Below are positions 18,079-26,056 of a stretch of 64,000 bases of DNA, in pieces. The stretch comes from Betaproteobacteria bacterium. Lineage in GTDB: Bacteria; Pseudomonadota; Gammaproteobacteria; Burkholderiales; Casimicrobiaceae. The notes under the pieces are model-generated. The model was given only the letters and a program-made list of their open reading frames with translations, did not search any database and was not told where the DNA came from. The number at the start of each line of letters is the position of its first letter. Position 1 is the first letter of the stretch. The translations under genes and the position numbers were made by a program. The stretch is from the NCBI GenBank assembly GCA_016716425.1, contig JADJWJ010000001.1, positions 1-64,000 of the forward strand, given 5' to 3'.

Positions 18079-19869
18079 TCAGGCGACCTTCATCGCATCG
18101 GACGGGCGCACCTTGATGTGCAGGTCGCGCAGCTGCTGCTCGGTGACCGGCGTCGGCGCCTCGACGAGCAGGTCCTGCCCGCGCTGCGTCTTCGGGAACG
18201 CGATCACGTCGCGGATCGACTCGGCGCCGCACATCATCGTGACGATGCGGTCGAGGCCGAACGCGATGCCGCCGTGCGGCGGCGCGCCGTACTTCAGCGC
18301 GTTCAACAGGAACCCGAACTTGCGCTGCTGGTCCTCGGGCGTGATGCCGAGCGCGGCGAACACCTTTTCCTGCACCTCCGGGCGATGGATCCGCACGGAG
18401 CCGCCGCCCATCTCCCAGCCGTTCAGCACGACGTCGTACGCCTTGGCGAGCGCGTGCGCGGGATCGGTCGAGAAGCGCTCCTCGTGGCCATCCTTCGGCG
18501 CCGTGAACGGGTGGTGGCGCGCCGCCCACGTCTTCTTCTCCTCGTCGTACTCGAACATCGGGAAGTCGACGACCCACAGCGGCCGCCAGCCCTTCTCGGC
18601 CAGGCCGCGGTCGTGCCCCACCTTCGCCCGCAGCGCGCCGAGCGCGTCGTTGACGATCTTCTCGCGCTCGGCGCCGAAGAAGACCAGGTCGCCGCTTTGC
18701 GCGCCGGTGCGCGCGAGAATCTCGCGGAGCACGGCCTCCGGCAGGAACTTGACGACCGGCGACTGCAGTCCGTCCTCGTTCGGCTTCGTGGCGTCGTTCA
18801 CCTTGATGTACGCGAGGCCGCCGGCGCCGTAGATCTTCACGAACGCCGTGTAGTCGTCGATCTCCTTGCGCGACAGCGTGGCGCCGCCAGGCACGCGCAG
18901 CGCGGCCACACGTCCGTTCGGGAGGTCCGCCGCCGAGCGGAACACCTTGAAGTCGACCGTCTTCATGAGGTCGGTCAGCTCGGTCAGCACGAGCGGCACC
19001 CGCAGGTCCGGCTTGTCCGAGCCGTACTTGCCCATCGCCTCGGCGAACGTCATGACCGGGAACGGATCGGGCAGGTCCACGCCGAGCGCGTCCTTGAACA
19101 TCGCGCGCACCAGCCCCTCCATGAGCTCGCGGATCTCGAGCTCCGACAGGAACGACGTCTCGATGTCGATCTGCGTGAACTCGGGCTGCCGGTCGGCGCG
19201 CAGGTCCTCGTCGCGGAAGCACTTGACGATCTGGTAGTAGCGGTCGAAGCCCGCCATCATCAGCATCTGCTTGAAGAGCTGCGGCGACTGGGGCAAAGCG
19301 TAGAACTGCCCGTGGTGGACCCGCGACGGCACCAGGAACTCGCGCGCGCCCTCGGGCGTGGACTTGTAGAGCATCGGCGTCTCGATGTCGATGAAGCCGT
19401 GCGCGTCGAGGTAGCGGCGCGCGGCCATCGCCGTCCGGTAGCGCAGCATCAGGTTGCGCTGCATCGGCAGCCGGCGCAGGTCGAGCACGCGGTGCTCGAG
19501 GCGCACGGTCTCCGACAGGTTCTCGTCGTCGAGCTGGAACGGCGGCGTCAGCGACGCGTTCAGCACCTCGATCTCGTGCGCGAGGACCTCGATCTCGCCC
19601 GACTGCAGGTTCGCGTTGACGGTGCCGGCCGGGCGCGGCCGGACGCGGCCGGTCACCGCGATGCAGAACTCGTTGCGCAGCGTCTCGGCGGTGGCGAACG
19701 TCGCCGCGCGGTCGGGATCGCAGACGACCTGCACCAGGCCCTCGCGGTCGCGCAGGTCGACGAAGATGACGCCGCCGTGGTCGCGGCGGCGGTGGACCCA
19801 GCCCGTCAGCGTGACGGTCTGGTCGAGGAAGCGGCGGTCGATGCGGCCGCAGTAGTCGGTGCGTTTCAC
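18079..19869 (-). CDS. aspS: Aspartate-tRNA(Asp/Asn) ligase
   Basis: A class II aminoacyl-tRNA synthetase of 596 residues: N-terminal OB-fold anticodon domain (about 1-110; [20 protein letters not shown]), catalytic core with motif 2 ([20 protein letters not shown]), the bacterial-type GAD insert (about 290-420) and motif 3 ([14 protein letters not shown]). GTG 19869 is preceded by GGAGAG at 5 nt, so the 17-residue longer frame, which reads into a repeat, is rejected. An encoded tRNA-Asn elsewhere in the window is compatible with a non-discriminating enzyme, but this cannot be decided here. Confidence 0.97.
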   Translation of the reverse strand: MKRTDYCGRIDRRFLDQTVTLTGWVHRRRDHGGVIFVDLRDREGLVQVVCDPDRAATFATAETLRNEFCIAVTGRVRPRPAGTVNANLQSGEIEVLAHEIEVLNASLTPPFQLDDENLSETVRLEHRVLDLRRLPMQRNLMLRYRTAMAARRYLDAHGFIDIETPMLYKSTPEGAREFLVPSRVHHGQFYALPQSPQLFKQMLMMAGFDRYYQIVKCFRDEDLRADRQPEFTQIDIETSFLSELEIRELMEGLVRAMFKDALGVDLPDPFPVMTFAEAMGKYGSDKPDLRVPLVLTELTDLMKTVDFKVFRSAADLPNGRVAALRVPGGATLSRKEIDDYTAFVKIYGAGGLAYIKVNDATKPNEDGLQSPVVKFLPEAVLREILARTGAQSGDLVFFGAEREKIVNDALGALRAKVGHDRGLAEKGWRPLWVVDFPMFEYDEEKKTWAARHHPFTAPKDGHEERFSTDPAHALAKAYDVVLNGWEMGGGSVRIHRPEVQEKVFAALGITPEDQQRKFGFLLNALKYGAPPHGGIAFGLDRIVTMMCGAESIRDVIAFPKTQRGQDLLVEAPTPVTEQQLRDLHIKVRPSDAMKVA

Positions 19870-19890
19870 GTTACTCTCCAGGAAGCAGTT

Positions 19891-19961
19891 CTCGCAAAGA
19901 GGCACAGGGGCGCAGAGCACGGCAACGGGTCTTCTCGGCGTCTTCGCGTCTGCTGTTCATG
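19891..19961 (-). repeat. Intergenic palindromic repeat, copy 5 (DUF502-aspS)
   Basis: A diverged copy: left arm CTCGCAAAGAGGCACAGGGG followed by CGCAGAG, right arm CTTCTCGGCGTCTTCGCGTC followed by TGCTGTTCATG. It lies in the aspS leader. Confidence 0.7.
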
Positions 19962-20033
19962 GGTGCTTTTCGGGCGGGACGCGCCGCGCGCGGCAGTCGA
20001 CCCGGCCGGCCACCCGCGCGCGCCGCGACCCGG

Positions 20034-20702
20034 TCAATTTCGGGCGTCGGACGCCGTGTCCGCGAGCGCGGGCACGGCGGTGGGCGCCGGGCGGGCGCCG
20101 GGCGGAAGCCCGTCGCCGCGCGGGGCCACCACACCCATCGAGATGACGTATTTGAGCGCTTCGTCGACGGTCATGTCGAGATCGCGCACGCGCGACTTCG
20201 GCACGATGATGAAATACCCGGATGTCGGGTTGGGCGTGGTCGGCACGTAGACGCTGATGTGCTCCTCGGGCAGGTGCTCCGCGACGGCCGGCGCGGGTGC
20301 GCCGGTGAGGAATGCGATGGTCCACGCGTCGCTGTGCGGGAACTGCACGAGCAGCGCCTTGCGGAACGCGTGGCCCGAGTCCGACAGCAGCGTGTCGCTG
20401 ACCTGCTTGACCGACGAATAGATCGACTTGACGACCGGAATGCGGCCGAGCACGCCTTCCCAGAACTGGATGAGGCGCGCGCCGAGGAGATTGGCGGCGA
20501 CGACGCCGGTCAGCAACAGAATCGCGAACGAGAGGAGCACGCCCAGCCCGGGAACGTGGAAGCCGAGCAGGCGATCCGGATGCACGGCCTCCGGGAACAC
20601 CAGCAGCGTCTGGTCGAGCGTCGTCACCAGGAAGTGCAGCACCCAGATCGTGATGCCGAGCGGCACCCAGACCAGGAGTCCGGCGACGAGATAGCGTTTC
20701 AT
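20034..20702 (-). CDS. DUF502 integral membrane protein
   Basis: A 222-residue inner-membrane protein. Two hydrophobic segments (about residues 3-30 and 52-75) are followed by the DUF502 core, with GRIPVVKSIYSSVKQVSDTL, then ALLVQFPHSDAWTIAFLTG and VYVPTTPNPTSGYFIIVP. The tail is Ala/Pro-rich. The role is unknown; in betaproteobacteria the gene typically lies between fmdB and aspS, as here, suggesting one transcript. Confidence 0.9.
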   Translation of the reverse strand: MKRYLVAGLLVWVPLGITIWVLHFLVTTLDQTLLVFPEAVHPDRLLGFHVPGLGVLLSFAILLLTGVVAANLLGARLIQFWEGVLGRIPVVKSIYSSVKQVSDTLLSDSGHAFRKALLVQFPHSDAWTIAFLTGAPAPAVAEHLPEEHISVYVPTTPNPTSGYFIIVPKSRVRDLDMTVDEALKYVISMGVVAPRGDGLPPGARPAPTAVPALADTASDARN

Positions 20703-20719
20703 GGTCGGTGGCGGGCGCG

Positions 20720-21070
20720 TCAGGCGGCAGGCGCGCCTCCGGCCGGCGCCTTCGTCTCCGCCTTCGCGGGCGCGGCGTCGGCGCCGGCGCCGGCACCTGC
20801 GCCTGCGGACGGCGCGGCGGCGGCCGCCGGCGTTGCGTCCGCGGTCTTGGCTTCGCCGGCATCCGGTTTGGCCGCAGGCTTGGTTCCCGACGACTTGAAA
20901 TCGGTCTGGTACCAGCCGCTGCCCTTCAACTGGAATCCGGCCGCGGAGACGAGCTTGACCAGCGCGTCGTTCGCGCATACGGGACAGGTGACGAGCGGGG
21001 CGTCACTGAACTTCTGCAGCGCCTCGAACTTGTGGTCGCACGCGTGGCAGCGGTACTCGTAGATCGGCAT
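20720..21070 (-). CDS. FmdB-family zinc-ribbon protein
   Basis: A 116-residue protein. The N-terminal FmdB zinc ribbon has two CxxC knuckles (RCHACDHKFEAL and TCPVCANDAL) and the conserved GSGWYQTDFK segment at about residues 50-60. The remaining half is a low-complexity Ala/Pro/Gly tail, common in this family. FmdB proteins are putative regulators with no settled function. It is the first gene of the fmdB-DUF502-aspS run. Confidence 0.9.
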   Translation of the reverse strand: MPIYEYRCHACDHKFEALQKFSDAPLVTCPVCANDALVKLVSAAGFQLKGSGWYQTDFKSSGTKPAAKPDAGEAKTADATPAAAAAPSAGAGAGAGADAAPAKAETKAPAGGAPAA

Positions 21071-21135
21071 CGTGGCGATTCCCGGGCGAAATTCGGCGAA
21101 AAGCGTTTGATTCGAAAAGAATAATTGAACCGCGC

Positions 21136-21165
21136 ATTATACCGGCTTTGCCGCGGCGGCGCGAA
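21136..21165 (-). promoter_or_regulatory. Candidate promoter for the fmdB-DUF502-aspS cluster
   Basis: On the minus strand a perfect TATAAT lies at 21141-21136, about 65 nt before the fmdB start. The -35 at 18-nt spacing (TTCGCG) is weak. The AT-rich stretch just downstream stands out from the surrounding GC-rich DNA. Confidence 0.55.
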
Positions 21166-21264
21166 CGCACGGCGCGCCCGCCGCCCCTCGACGGGTGTCG
21201 CACGGCGCGAACCAAAGTGCCGTATGCTGGCGGCACCGGAATTCGCGCGGGAGGGGAGTTCGCG

Positions 21265-21678
21265 ATGGCTGCGTACTGGGCGTGGTGGGCGCTGGCGGCG
21301 GTCCTGGTCGGCGCCGAGCTCCTGACCGGGACGTTCTACCTGCTGGCGGTCGGCGTGGGGTTCGTCGCGGGCGGCGTGGCCGCCTGGTTCGGCGCGTCGA
21401 TGCCGGTCCAGCTTGCCGTCGGCGGCGTCGTCGCGGTCGCCGGCACCGCCGCCGCGCACCGCTGGCGGCTGAAGCGCGCGCTCCCGCCGACCGCGGCGCT
21501 CGACGTCGGGCAGTCGGTGCGGGTGCTCGACTGGAAGCCCGACGGCGGCGCCCGCGTGAGCTACCGCGGCACGCAGTGGAACGCCGAGCTCGCCCGCCCG
21601 GACGGCGCCCGGAACGAAACCATGTACATCGTCGGCACCCGCGGCTCGACGCTCGTCATCGCCGAGCGGCGCGCCTAG
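21265..21678 (+). CDS. NfeD-like membrane protein (short form)
   Basis: A 137-residue protein with two or three hydrophobic segments in the first 75 residues and a C-terminal OB-fold (about 85-137; DVGQSVRVLDWKPDGGARVSYRGTQWNAEL), the NfeD-short (NfeD1b/YbbK-partner) architecture. Such proteins pair with SPFH/stomatin-like proteins, and the next gene encodes one. GAGGGGAG lies 6 nt before the ATG, so longer upstream frames are rejected. Confidence 0.9.
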   Translation: MAAYWAWWALAAVLVGAELLTGTFYLLAVGVGFVAGGVAAWFGASMPVQLAVGGVVAVAGTAAAHRWRLKRALPPTAALDVGQSVRVLDWKPDGGARVSYRGTQWNAELARPDGARNETMYIVGTRGSTLVIAERRA

Positions 21679-21724
21679 CGCGGGCGCTGCGCCTGCCGTC
21701 ACCCGCATGTTCGGAGACTCATCC

Positions 21725-22648
21725 ATGTTCTACGGTTCGGCCATCTTCACGCTCGTCGTGTTCGTCGTGGCGGTGATCGTCGTCATCAAGACGATCCGCG
21801 TCGTCCCGCAGCAGCACGCGTGGGTCGTCGAGCGGCTCGGCCGCTTCTACGCCGTGCTCGAGCCCGGCTTGAATTTCGTGATCCCGTTCGTCGACCGCGT
21901 CGCGTTCCGGCACGACCTGCGCGAGATTCCGCTCGACGTGCCGAGCCAGATCTGCATCACGCGCGACAACACGCAGCTGCAGGTCGACGGCATCCTGTAC
22001 TTCCAGGTGACCGACCCGAAGCTCGCGTCGTACGGGTCGTCCAACTACGTGCTGGCGATCACGCAGCTCGCACAGACGACGCTGCGCAGCGTGATCGGCC
22101 GGATGGAGCTCGACAAGACGTTCGAGGAGCGCGAGCAGATCAACGCGAACGTGGTGGCGGCGCTGGACGAGGCGGCCACCAGCTGGGGCGTCAAGGTGCT
22201 GCGCTACGAGATCAAGGACCTGACGCCGCCGGCCGAGATCCTGCGCGCGATGCAGGCGCAGATCACGGCCGAGCGCGAGAAACGCGCGGTGATCGCGACG
22301 TCCGAGGGGAGCCGGCAACAGGCGATCAACGTCGCGATCGGCGCGCGCGAGGCGGCGATCGCGAAGTCCGAGGGCGAAAAGCAGGCCGAGATCAACGTCG
22401 CGCAGGGCGAGGCGCAGGCGACGCTGGTGAACGCCGAGGCGAACGCCAAGGCGATCCGCATGATCGCGGACGCGATCCAGGCGCCCGGCGGCCTGCAGGC
22501 GGTGAACCTGCGCGTGGCCGAGCACTACATCAACGCGTTCGGCCTGCTGGCGCGCACGAACAACACGCTGATCGTGCCGTCGAACGTGTCGGACATGGCG
22601 GGGCTCATCGCGACGGCGATGAGCGTCGTCAAGGCGGAACAGCGGTAA
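21725..22648 (+). CDS. SPFH/Band-7 (stomatin-like, QmcA type) membrane protein
   Basis: A 307-residue protein: one N-terminal transmembrane segment (about 3-24), then an SPFH domain (VVPQQHAWVVERLGRFYAVL... to about residue 185) and a coiled-coil region with repeated EGxxQAxIN-type motifs, the form of QmcA. It likely oligomerises at the inner membrane and works with the NfeD protein encoded upstream. ATG 21725 is preferred over ATG 21707 because GGAG lies 8 nt before it. Confidence 0.92.
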   Translation: MFYGSAIFTLVVFVVAVIVVIKTIRVVPQQHAWVVERLGRFYAVLEPGLNFVIPFVDRVAFRHDLREIPLDVPSQICITRDNTQLQVDGILYFQVTDPKLASYGSSNYVLAITQLAQTTLRSVIGRMELDKTFEEREQINANVVAALDEAATSWGVKVLRYEIKDLTPPAEILRAMQAQITAEREKRAVIATSEGSRQQAINVAIGAREAAIAKSEGEKQAEINVAQGEAQATLVNAEANAKAIRMIADAIQAPGGLQAVNLRVAEHYINAFGLLARTNNTLIVPSNVSDMAGLIATAMSVVKAEQR

Positions 22649-22669
22649 CCACGGAGAGCGGAAGCGCAC

Positions 22670-23437
22670 ATGGAACTGAAGGGAAGCACGTTCATCGTCA
22701 CCGGCGGGGCGTCCGGGCTGGGCGCCGCCACGGCGCGGATGGTGGTCGCGGGCGGGGGCAACGTCGTCGTCGCCGACTTGAAGGAAGCGGAGGGGCAGGC
22801 GCTCGCCGGCGAGCTCGGGCGGTCGGCGAGATTCGTGCGGACCGACGTCACCGACGAGGCGAGCGGGACGGCGGTGGTCGCGGCCGCGGTGGCCGCGTTC
22901 GGCGGACTGCAGGGGCTCGTCGGCTGCGCGGGCATCGTCCACGCGGAGAAGGTCGTGGGGAAGGACGCGCCGCACTCGCTGGCCGGCTTCGCGCGCACGA
23001 TCGCCGTCAACCTCGTCGGCATGTTCAACATGATCCGCCTCGCGGCCGACGCGATGAGCAAGGGCGCGCCGAATGCCGAGGGCGAGCGCGGCGTCATCGT
23101 GAGCACCGCGTCCATTGCCGCGTTCGACGGGCAGATGGGGCAGGCGGCCTACGCGGCGTCGAAGGGCGGCGTGGTCGGCATGACGCTGCCGATCGCGCGC
23201 GACCTCGCGCGCTTCGGCATCCGCGTGGTCACGATCGCGCCGGGCATCTTCGAGACGCCGATGATGGCAGGGCTGCCGCCGGACGTGCAGCAGGCGCTGG
23301 GCAAGATGGTGCCGTTCCCGCCGCGCCTGGGCCGTCCGCCCGAGTTCGCCTCACTCGTCGCCGAGATCGTCCGCAACCCGATGCTGAACGGGGAAGTGAT
23401 CCGGCTGGACGGCGCGATCCGGATGGCGCCGCGTTAA
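22670..23437 (+). CDS. SDR-family 3-hydroxyacyl-CoA dehydrogenase (type 2-like)
   Basis: A 255-residue Rossmann short-chain dehydrogenase. The cofactor loop is TGGASGLG (about 11-18), and Asp36 after the second strand suggests NAD+. The catalytic triad Ser148, Tyr161 and Lys165 ([21 protein letters not shown]) is complete. The overall sequence resembles 17-beta-HSD10/3-hydroxy-2-methylbutyryl-CoA dehydrogenases of fatty-acid or isoleucine degradation; the substrate is an inference. It follows the SPFH gene by 21 nt. Confidence 0.88.
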   Translation: MELKGSTFIVTGGASGLGAATARMVVAGGGNVVVADLKEAEGQALAGELGRSARFVRTDVTDEASGTAVVAAAVAAFGGLQGLVGCAGIVHAEKVVGKDAPHSLAGFARTIAVNLVGMFNMIRLAADAMSKGAPNAEGERGVIVSTASIAAFDGQMGQAAYAASKGGVVGMTLPIARDLARFGIRVVTIAPGIFETPMMAGLPPDVQQALGKMVPFPPRLGRPPEFASLVAEIVRNPMLNGEVIRLDGAIRMAPR

Positions 23438-23486
23438 GGGTCAGACCCTCTACGTTTCGATTGGCGGCGGGCAAGGGTCTGACCCT
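23437..23486. repeat. Inverted repeat with AGGGTCAGACCCT arms
   Basis: The left arm AGGGTCAGACCCT (23437-23449) and right arm AGGGTCTGACCCT (23474-23486) are exact reverse complements, separated by 24 nt. Each arm is itself nearly palindromic. It sits between convergent genes, overlaps the last base of the SDR stop codon, and could act as a REP element or terminator. Confidence 0.85.
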
Positions 23487-23511
23487 GGCGTGGCAACCCG
23501 GGGGGCGATCC

Positions 23512-24165
23512 CTACTCCCGCCGGATCAGCGCGAATCCCGCCGCGATCATGGCGACGAAAAAGACGAACGTCCACGACGGGATCGCGAGGCCGAGGAACA
23601 GCCATCCCTGCTCGGCGCACTCGCCGCTGCCCTGCAAAACGCGGCCGATCACCTCGGTCAGCGGCAGCGTCTCCAGCATGTAGTCGAGCCCCATTCCGCA
23701 TGCCGGGACCGAGCCCGCGGGCTGGCCCTGGATCCAGACGTGCCACGCGGCGAGCCCGGCGCCGATGCCGGATGCGATGAAGATCAGCGCCGCCCAGAAC
23801 GCGGCACCGGCGCGTCCCGGGTTCTGGATCGCGGCGAGCAGGCAGATCACGCCGGTCGCGATGACGGCGATCCGCTGGAACACGCACAGCGGGCACGGCT
23901 CGAGCTCGAGTCCGTATTGCAGCCACAGTGCCCACGCCATCAGTCCCGCGCAGACGAGGAAGCCCAGCAGGTACGCGGGGCGGCGGCGCGGGAGCACCAG
24001 CAACGTGAACGACGCGATGCCGATCGTCCAGACGAGCATCCGGTAGGCGGTCTGGGCGAGCGGCGGGTTCGCGCCGAGCGCGGAGAGCATCGCGTCCTGC
24101 AGGACCAGCGCGATGGCGATGAAGATGCCGGCGAGCGGCCAGGGAATGGTGGCGTAGCGGTTCAT
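23512..24165 (-). CDS. dsbB: DsbB-like disulfide bond formation protein with an extra N-terminal membrane region
   Basis: DsbB passes electrons from DsbA to quinone in the inner membrane. The redox pairs are both present: CPLC (Cys91, Cys94) and a second periplasmic pair Cys156...Cys183. The conserved PCPLCVFQR segment follows a transmembrane helix as in DsbB. The usual DsbB part covers about residues 62-217; the first 60 residues add about two further hydrophobic segments. No Shine-Dalgarno marks the ATG at 24165, and internal starts (Met43 or GTG at about Val58) would give a normal-length protein, so the start is uncertain. Confidence 0.85.
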   Translation of the reverse strand: MNRYATIPWPLAGIFIAIALVLQDAMLSALGANPPLAQTAYRMLVWTIGIASFTLLVLPRRRPAYLLGFLVCAGLMAWALWLQYGLELEPCPLCVFQRIAVIATGVICLLAAIQNPGRAGAAFWAALIFIASGIGAGLAAWHVWIQGQPAGSVPACGMGLDYMLETLPLTEVIGRVLQGSGECAEQGWLFLGLAIPSWTFVFFVAMIAAGFALIRRE

Positions 24166-24190
24166 TTCGGGAATCGGAGGCCGGTGCGGG

Positions 24191-25477
24191 TCAATGCTGC
24201 GAGCGGTCGAGCGCCTGATCGACGTCCCACAGGATATCGTCAGGCGTCTCGAGCCCGACCGACAGCCTTATCATCTCCGGCGAGACGCCGGCCGCGCGCT
24301 GTTCGTCCTCCGACAGCTGGCGGTGGGTCGTCGAGGCGGGATGGATGACGAGGCTCTTCGCGTCGCCGACGTTGGCGAGGTGCGACAGGAACTGCACCGA
24401 CTCGATGAACTTCACGCCGGCCGCGGCGCCGCCGCGCACGCCGAACGACAGGATGCCGCCGGCGCCGCGCGGCAGGTACCGCTGCGCCAGCGCCGCGTAG
24501 CGGCTTCCCGGCAGCCCCGGGTAGTCGACCCACTCGACGGCAGGGTGCCGCGCCAGGTGGCGCGCGACCGCGAGCGCGGACTCGCAGTGGCGCGGCATGC
24601 GCAGGTGCAGCGTCTCGATGCCCTGCAGCAGGAGGAACGCCGAGAACGGCGACAGCGTCGGCCCGAGCGTGCGCATCGTCTCCATGCGCGCCTTCATCGT
24701 GAATCCGAAGTCGCCGAACGTCTCGAAGAAGATCACGCCGTGGTAGCCGCGCGAGGGCTCGGTCATCTGCGGAAACCTGCCGTTGTCCCAGGGAAACTTC
24801 CCGGACTCGACGATCACGCCCCCCATCGTCGTGCCGTGGCCGCCCAGGTACTTGGTCGCCGAGTGGACGACGATGTCGGCGCCGTGCTCGATCGGCCGGC
24901 ACAGGAACGGCGACGCGAGGGTGTTGTCGACGACGAGCGGTACGCCGGCCGCGTGCGCGATGTCGGCGATCGCGGCCAGATCGGCGACATTGAGCTGCGG
25001 ATTGCCGATCGTCTCCACGTACAACGCCTTCGTGTTCGGACGGATCGCCGGGCCGAAGTTCCCGGGATCGTCGCTGTCGACGAACGTCGCGTCGATGCCG
25101 AACTGCGCGAACGTCACCGCGAGCTGCGTGTACGTGCCGCCGTAGAGCGTCCGCGACGCGACGACGTGATCGCCGGCACGGGCGAGCGTCAGCAGCGCGA
25201 CCATCTGCGCCGCCATGCCGGTGGCGGTCGCGAGCGCGGCCCGGCCGCCTTCGAGGGCGGCCACGCGCTCCTCCAGCGCGGCCACCGTCGGGTTCGAGAT
25301 CCGCGAGTAGACGTTGCCGAACGTCTGCAGGTTGAACAGGCTCGCCGCGTGGTCGGCGCTGTCGAAGACGAACGACGTCGTCTGGTAGATCGGCAGCGCG
25401 CGCGCGCCCGTCGCCGCATCCGGGATCTGGCCGGCGTGCAGGCAGAGCGTGTCGAATCCGAAGGTGTGGTCGGCCAT
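24191..25477 (-). CDS. metY: O-acetylhomoserine sulfhydrylase (aminocarboxypropyltransferase)
   Basis: A PLP-dependent Cys/Met-metabolism enzyme of 428 residues that makes homocysteine from O-acetyl-L-homoserine and sulfide. It starts HTFGFDTLCLHAGQIPD, has the Tyr/Arg pair in NVYSRISNPT, Asp184 (VVDNTLASP) and the PLP Lys209 in HSATKYLGGHG; the C-terminal SIGDAKSL-like region reads NVGDAKSLVIHPASTTH. The length and the long insert separate MetY from cystathionine synthase/lyase. Confidence 0.93.
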   Translation of the reverse strand: MADHTFGFDTLCLHAGQIPDAATGARALPIYQTTSFVFDSADHAASLFNLQTFGNVYSRISNPTVAALEERVAALEGGRAALATATGMAAQMVALLTLARAGDHVVASRTLYGGTYTQLAVTFAQFGIDATFVDSDDPGNFGPAIRPNTKALYVETIGNPQLNVADLAAIADIAHAAGVPLVVDNTLASPFLCRPIEHGADIVVHSATKYLGGHGTTMGGVIVESGKFPWDNGRFPQMTEPSRGYHGVIFFETFGDFGFTMKARMETMRTLGPTLSPFSAFLLLQGIETLHLRMPRHCESALAVARHLARHPAVEWVDYPGLPGSRYAALAQRYLPRGAGGILSFGVRGGAAAGVKFIESVQFLSHLANVGDAKSLVIHPASTTHRQLSEDEQRAAGVSPEMIRLSVGLETPDDILWDVDQALDRSQH

Positions 25478-25490
25478 GTGCGGTTGTTTC

Positions 25491-25567
25491 TTTCACAAAG
25501 AGGCGCAAAGACGCAGAGAAGTGCGCCGTGTCCCTGCTTTCTCTGTGTCTCGGCGTCTCTTGGTGAA
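25491..25567 (-). repeat. Intergenic palindromic repeat, copy 6 (metY leader)
   Basis: A full-length copy: left arm TTTCACAAAGAGGCGCAAAG followed by ACGCAGAGAA, right arm TTCTCTGTGTCTCGGCGTCT followed by CTTGGTGAA. It lies between the CoA-binding gene and metY, both on the minus strand. Confidence 0.9.
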
Positions 25568-25578
25568 TCCTTGGTTGC

Positions 25579-26046
25579 CTAGACCGGACGCCGCGCCGAG
25601 ATCACGCCGGTGTTGACGCCCGCCCAGTTGAGCCCGCCGAGGATGCGCGCGTGCTCGATCTTGACGCAGCGATCCATCACGACGTCGAGCCCGGCATCGG
25701 CGGCGATGCGCGCGGCCTCGTCGTTGCGGATGGAAAGCTGCATCCAGAGCACCCGCGCGCCCTTGGCGACCGCGGCGCGCGCGATCGGCGGAATGTCCGG
25801 TGCGCGGCGAAAGCAGTCGACGATGTCGACCGGGCCGGGAATCGACGCGAGATCGGGATAGCAGCGCTGCCCGAGGATTTCGGCGCAGCCCGGGTTCACC
25901 GGCACGATCCGGTAGCCGTGGTCCTGCATGTACTTCGCGGCGAAGTAGCTCGGCCGGTACCAGTGCTGCGACAGCCCCACGACCGCGATCGTCCGCGCCG
26001 TCCCGAGGATGCGGCGCAGGCCGGCGATGTCGTCGACGATCGGCAT
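25579..26046 (-). CDS. CoA-binding domain protein (YccU family)
   Basis: A 155-residue single-domain Rossmann protein. TIAVVGLSQHWYRPSYFAAKYMQDHGYRIVPVNP is the nucleotide/CoA-binding start of the succinyl-CoA-ligase-like fold, and DIVDCFRRAPDIPPIARAAVAKGARVLWMQ follows. The C-terminus (DRCVKIEHARI) is typical of YccU. Function is unknown. The gene starts 10 nt after the crystallin gene stop on the same strand and precedes metY; a link to sulfur metabolism is only positional. Confidence 0.85.
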   Translation of the reverse strand: MPIVDDIAGLRRILGTARTIAVVGLSQHWYRPSYFAAKYMQDHGYRIVPVNPGCAEILGQRCYPDLASIPGPVDIVDCFRRAPDIPPIARAAVAKGARVLWMQLSIRNDEAARIAADAGLDVVMDRCVKIEHARILGGLNWAGVNTGVISARRPV

Positions 26047-26056
26047 CGCGTGTTCG

